From NCBI RefSeq assembly GCF_023065955.2, contig NW_026622874.1, positions 80,498,917 through 80,562,916 of the forward strand: DNA of 64,000 nucleotides, in the 5' to 3' direction. The notes beneath the pieces are model-generated. The model saw nothing but the letters and a program-made list of their open reading frames with translations, ran no database searches and had not been told where the DNA came from. Shown in pieces: positions 63,214-64,000 of this stretch (its first letter is position 1; each line of letters starts with the position of its first letter). The translations under genes were made by a program, and so were the position numbers. This DNA is from Ursus arctos. Its lineage: Eukaryota; Chordata; Mammalia; Carnivora; Ursidae.

Positions 63214-64000
63214 AGGTCGTTTGGTCCGAAGTCACAGTGAGAGCAGGTTTCTTCTCTCATCACACGTTCTCGAGTTTTCCATCGGAAAGCATATACAGTT
63301 TTGTGGATTCCCTAACTTATGCTTCCCATCTTAATTTCCTATTGGACAAAATTACTCTGGAACTCAGTGTGCTGAAATGTCCGAGTGACTGTGTTTTAAG
63401 ATAAGCACAGCTGCTGTGTTATAGAAGGGTTATTGGTATCACGTTCCTTTTGGAAAACACTTTTCCAATTCCCCTGTCAGATCACAGGCCCCTAATTCCT
63501 CAAGTGTGTTTGTGGCCATGGCCAGAAACTGCAGAGAGCAGAAGACCCTTGTGTCAGGAAGTGAGGCAGCGTGGGGACAGTCAGGGGCTTGCAGGCAAAG
63601 GATTCACCTCGAGTGGCTCGGATTCCTGAGAAGAAAGGGCAGTTTCATCACATTCTCTCTCTTGTTAACAAACCAAAATATTCTGTGTGGTTGAGGAGGA
63701 AAGATGAAGTGTTGTCCAGGATCCCGATGCCTCCGTGTCTGGAGTGTCCTGCCTTCACTAGTTTGCCATGCTCCTTTTTCATCTTTGAAGATGCTACTTC
63801 TTGCTAGTGACCATTGGCAGACATGGTTAGTGATGTTTGGTGACAGTAGGTTATTCCTGTAATATCCATTCCCCTCTCCCCCCTTGTTATAGTTGGCAGC
63901 AGTGGGGAGGGGTCAAGTTCTCTAGCACGGATGCGGCTCTGCTGGAACGTGGTATTGGAGAAGGAGGCAGATGCTGAGAGCTCTTTCTTTGGGTTTCATC
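63214..64000 (+). repeat. Unit 27, first 787 bp only
   Basis: Cut by the window end. Has GCTGCTGTGTTATAG near 63415 as in unit 25, and GATTCCCTAAC. By alignment, its exon A would start 57 bp beyond the window, so no coding part is included. Confidence 0.97.

Larger units (their letters stand above)
1..64000 (+). repeat. Macrosatellite-type tandem array, about 2.43-kb unit, 26 full copies plus a partial
   Basis: The whole window is a direct tandem array with no unique flanking DNA. I set the unit boundary at the first base of the window, where the motif AGGTCGTTTGGTCCG begins. It recurs at 2443, 4866, 7268, 9706, 12147 and so on to 63214. Unit lengths range from 2,402 to 2,442 bp. The variation comes mostly from a GT microsatellite, one 34-bp deletion and 1-bp indels. 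All units share one orientation. Both array ends lie outside the window, so the true copy number is higher than 26. Macrosatellites with kb-size units (for example D4Z4, DXZ4) are established in mammals; I do not recognise this one as any of them. Confidence 0.98.

Noticed and set aside
1..64000. The 2.4-kb repeat of DAZ genes
   Set aside because: The unit size is similar, but DAZ units carry a single 72-bp exon. The exon lengths, phases and peptide here are different.
1..64000. Bacterial or phage content, CRISPR array
   Set aside because: The repeat unit is kb-long with no spacer logic. There are no long bacterial reading frames or ribosome binding sites, and splice-type signals recur.

Overview
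The window is one uninterrupted head-to-tail tandem array. It holds 26 complete units and a 787-bp start of a 27th. Units are 2,402 to 2,442 bp long (mean about 2.43 kb), and all point the same way. The array runs off both ends of the window. By eye, adjacent units differ at only a few dozen positions, and no unit is inverted or interrupted by a recognisable mobile element. There are no bacterial-type genes, operons, rRNA, tRNA or CRISPR. The size, the homogeneity, the (GT)n microsatellite in every unit and the eukaryotic splice-site patterns suggest a macrosatellite or ampliconic locus of a vertebrate, most likely a mammal. The species cannot be told from the sequence.

Each unit holds two exon-like segments on the + strand. 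Exon A (154 bp) follows a strong polypyrimidine tract and CAG, and ends at a GTAAGA donor. Exon B (83 bp) follows a pyrimidine-rich tract and TAG, and ends at AAG/GTAAAT. A plus B is 237 nt, exactly 79 codons. The phases (0 in, 1 between A and B, 0 out) let every unit splice in frame to the next. If all are used, the window encodes 26 consecutive 79-residue modules (2,054 residues) and the gene continues on both sides. The module is about 27% proline, has six cysteines and an internal run of Cys-Gly-Pro-type subrepeats, and ends in a Lys/Asp-rich segment. I do not recognise the family. No 5' exon, promoter, 3' exon or poly(A) site lies in the window. A second forward frame is also open through the whole spliced array, so the protein frame is a hypothesis.

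Regional layout: units 1-6 (to about 14.49 kb) are nearly identical to units 8-13 (17.02 to about 31.5 kb), a seven-unit, 17.02-kb higher-order repeat. From unit 14 to about unit 23 (31.6-55.9 kb) two unit types alternate, a dimeric higher-order repeat of about 4.86 kb, with traces of a 9.73-kb four-unit period. Units 23-26 are mosaics of these types. Unit-specific markers are a 34-bp deletion (units 3 and 10), GT-tract patterns, and four classes of 3' end. They allow every unit to be typed and point to unequal exchange and gene conversion.
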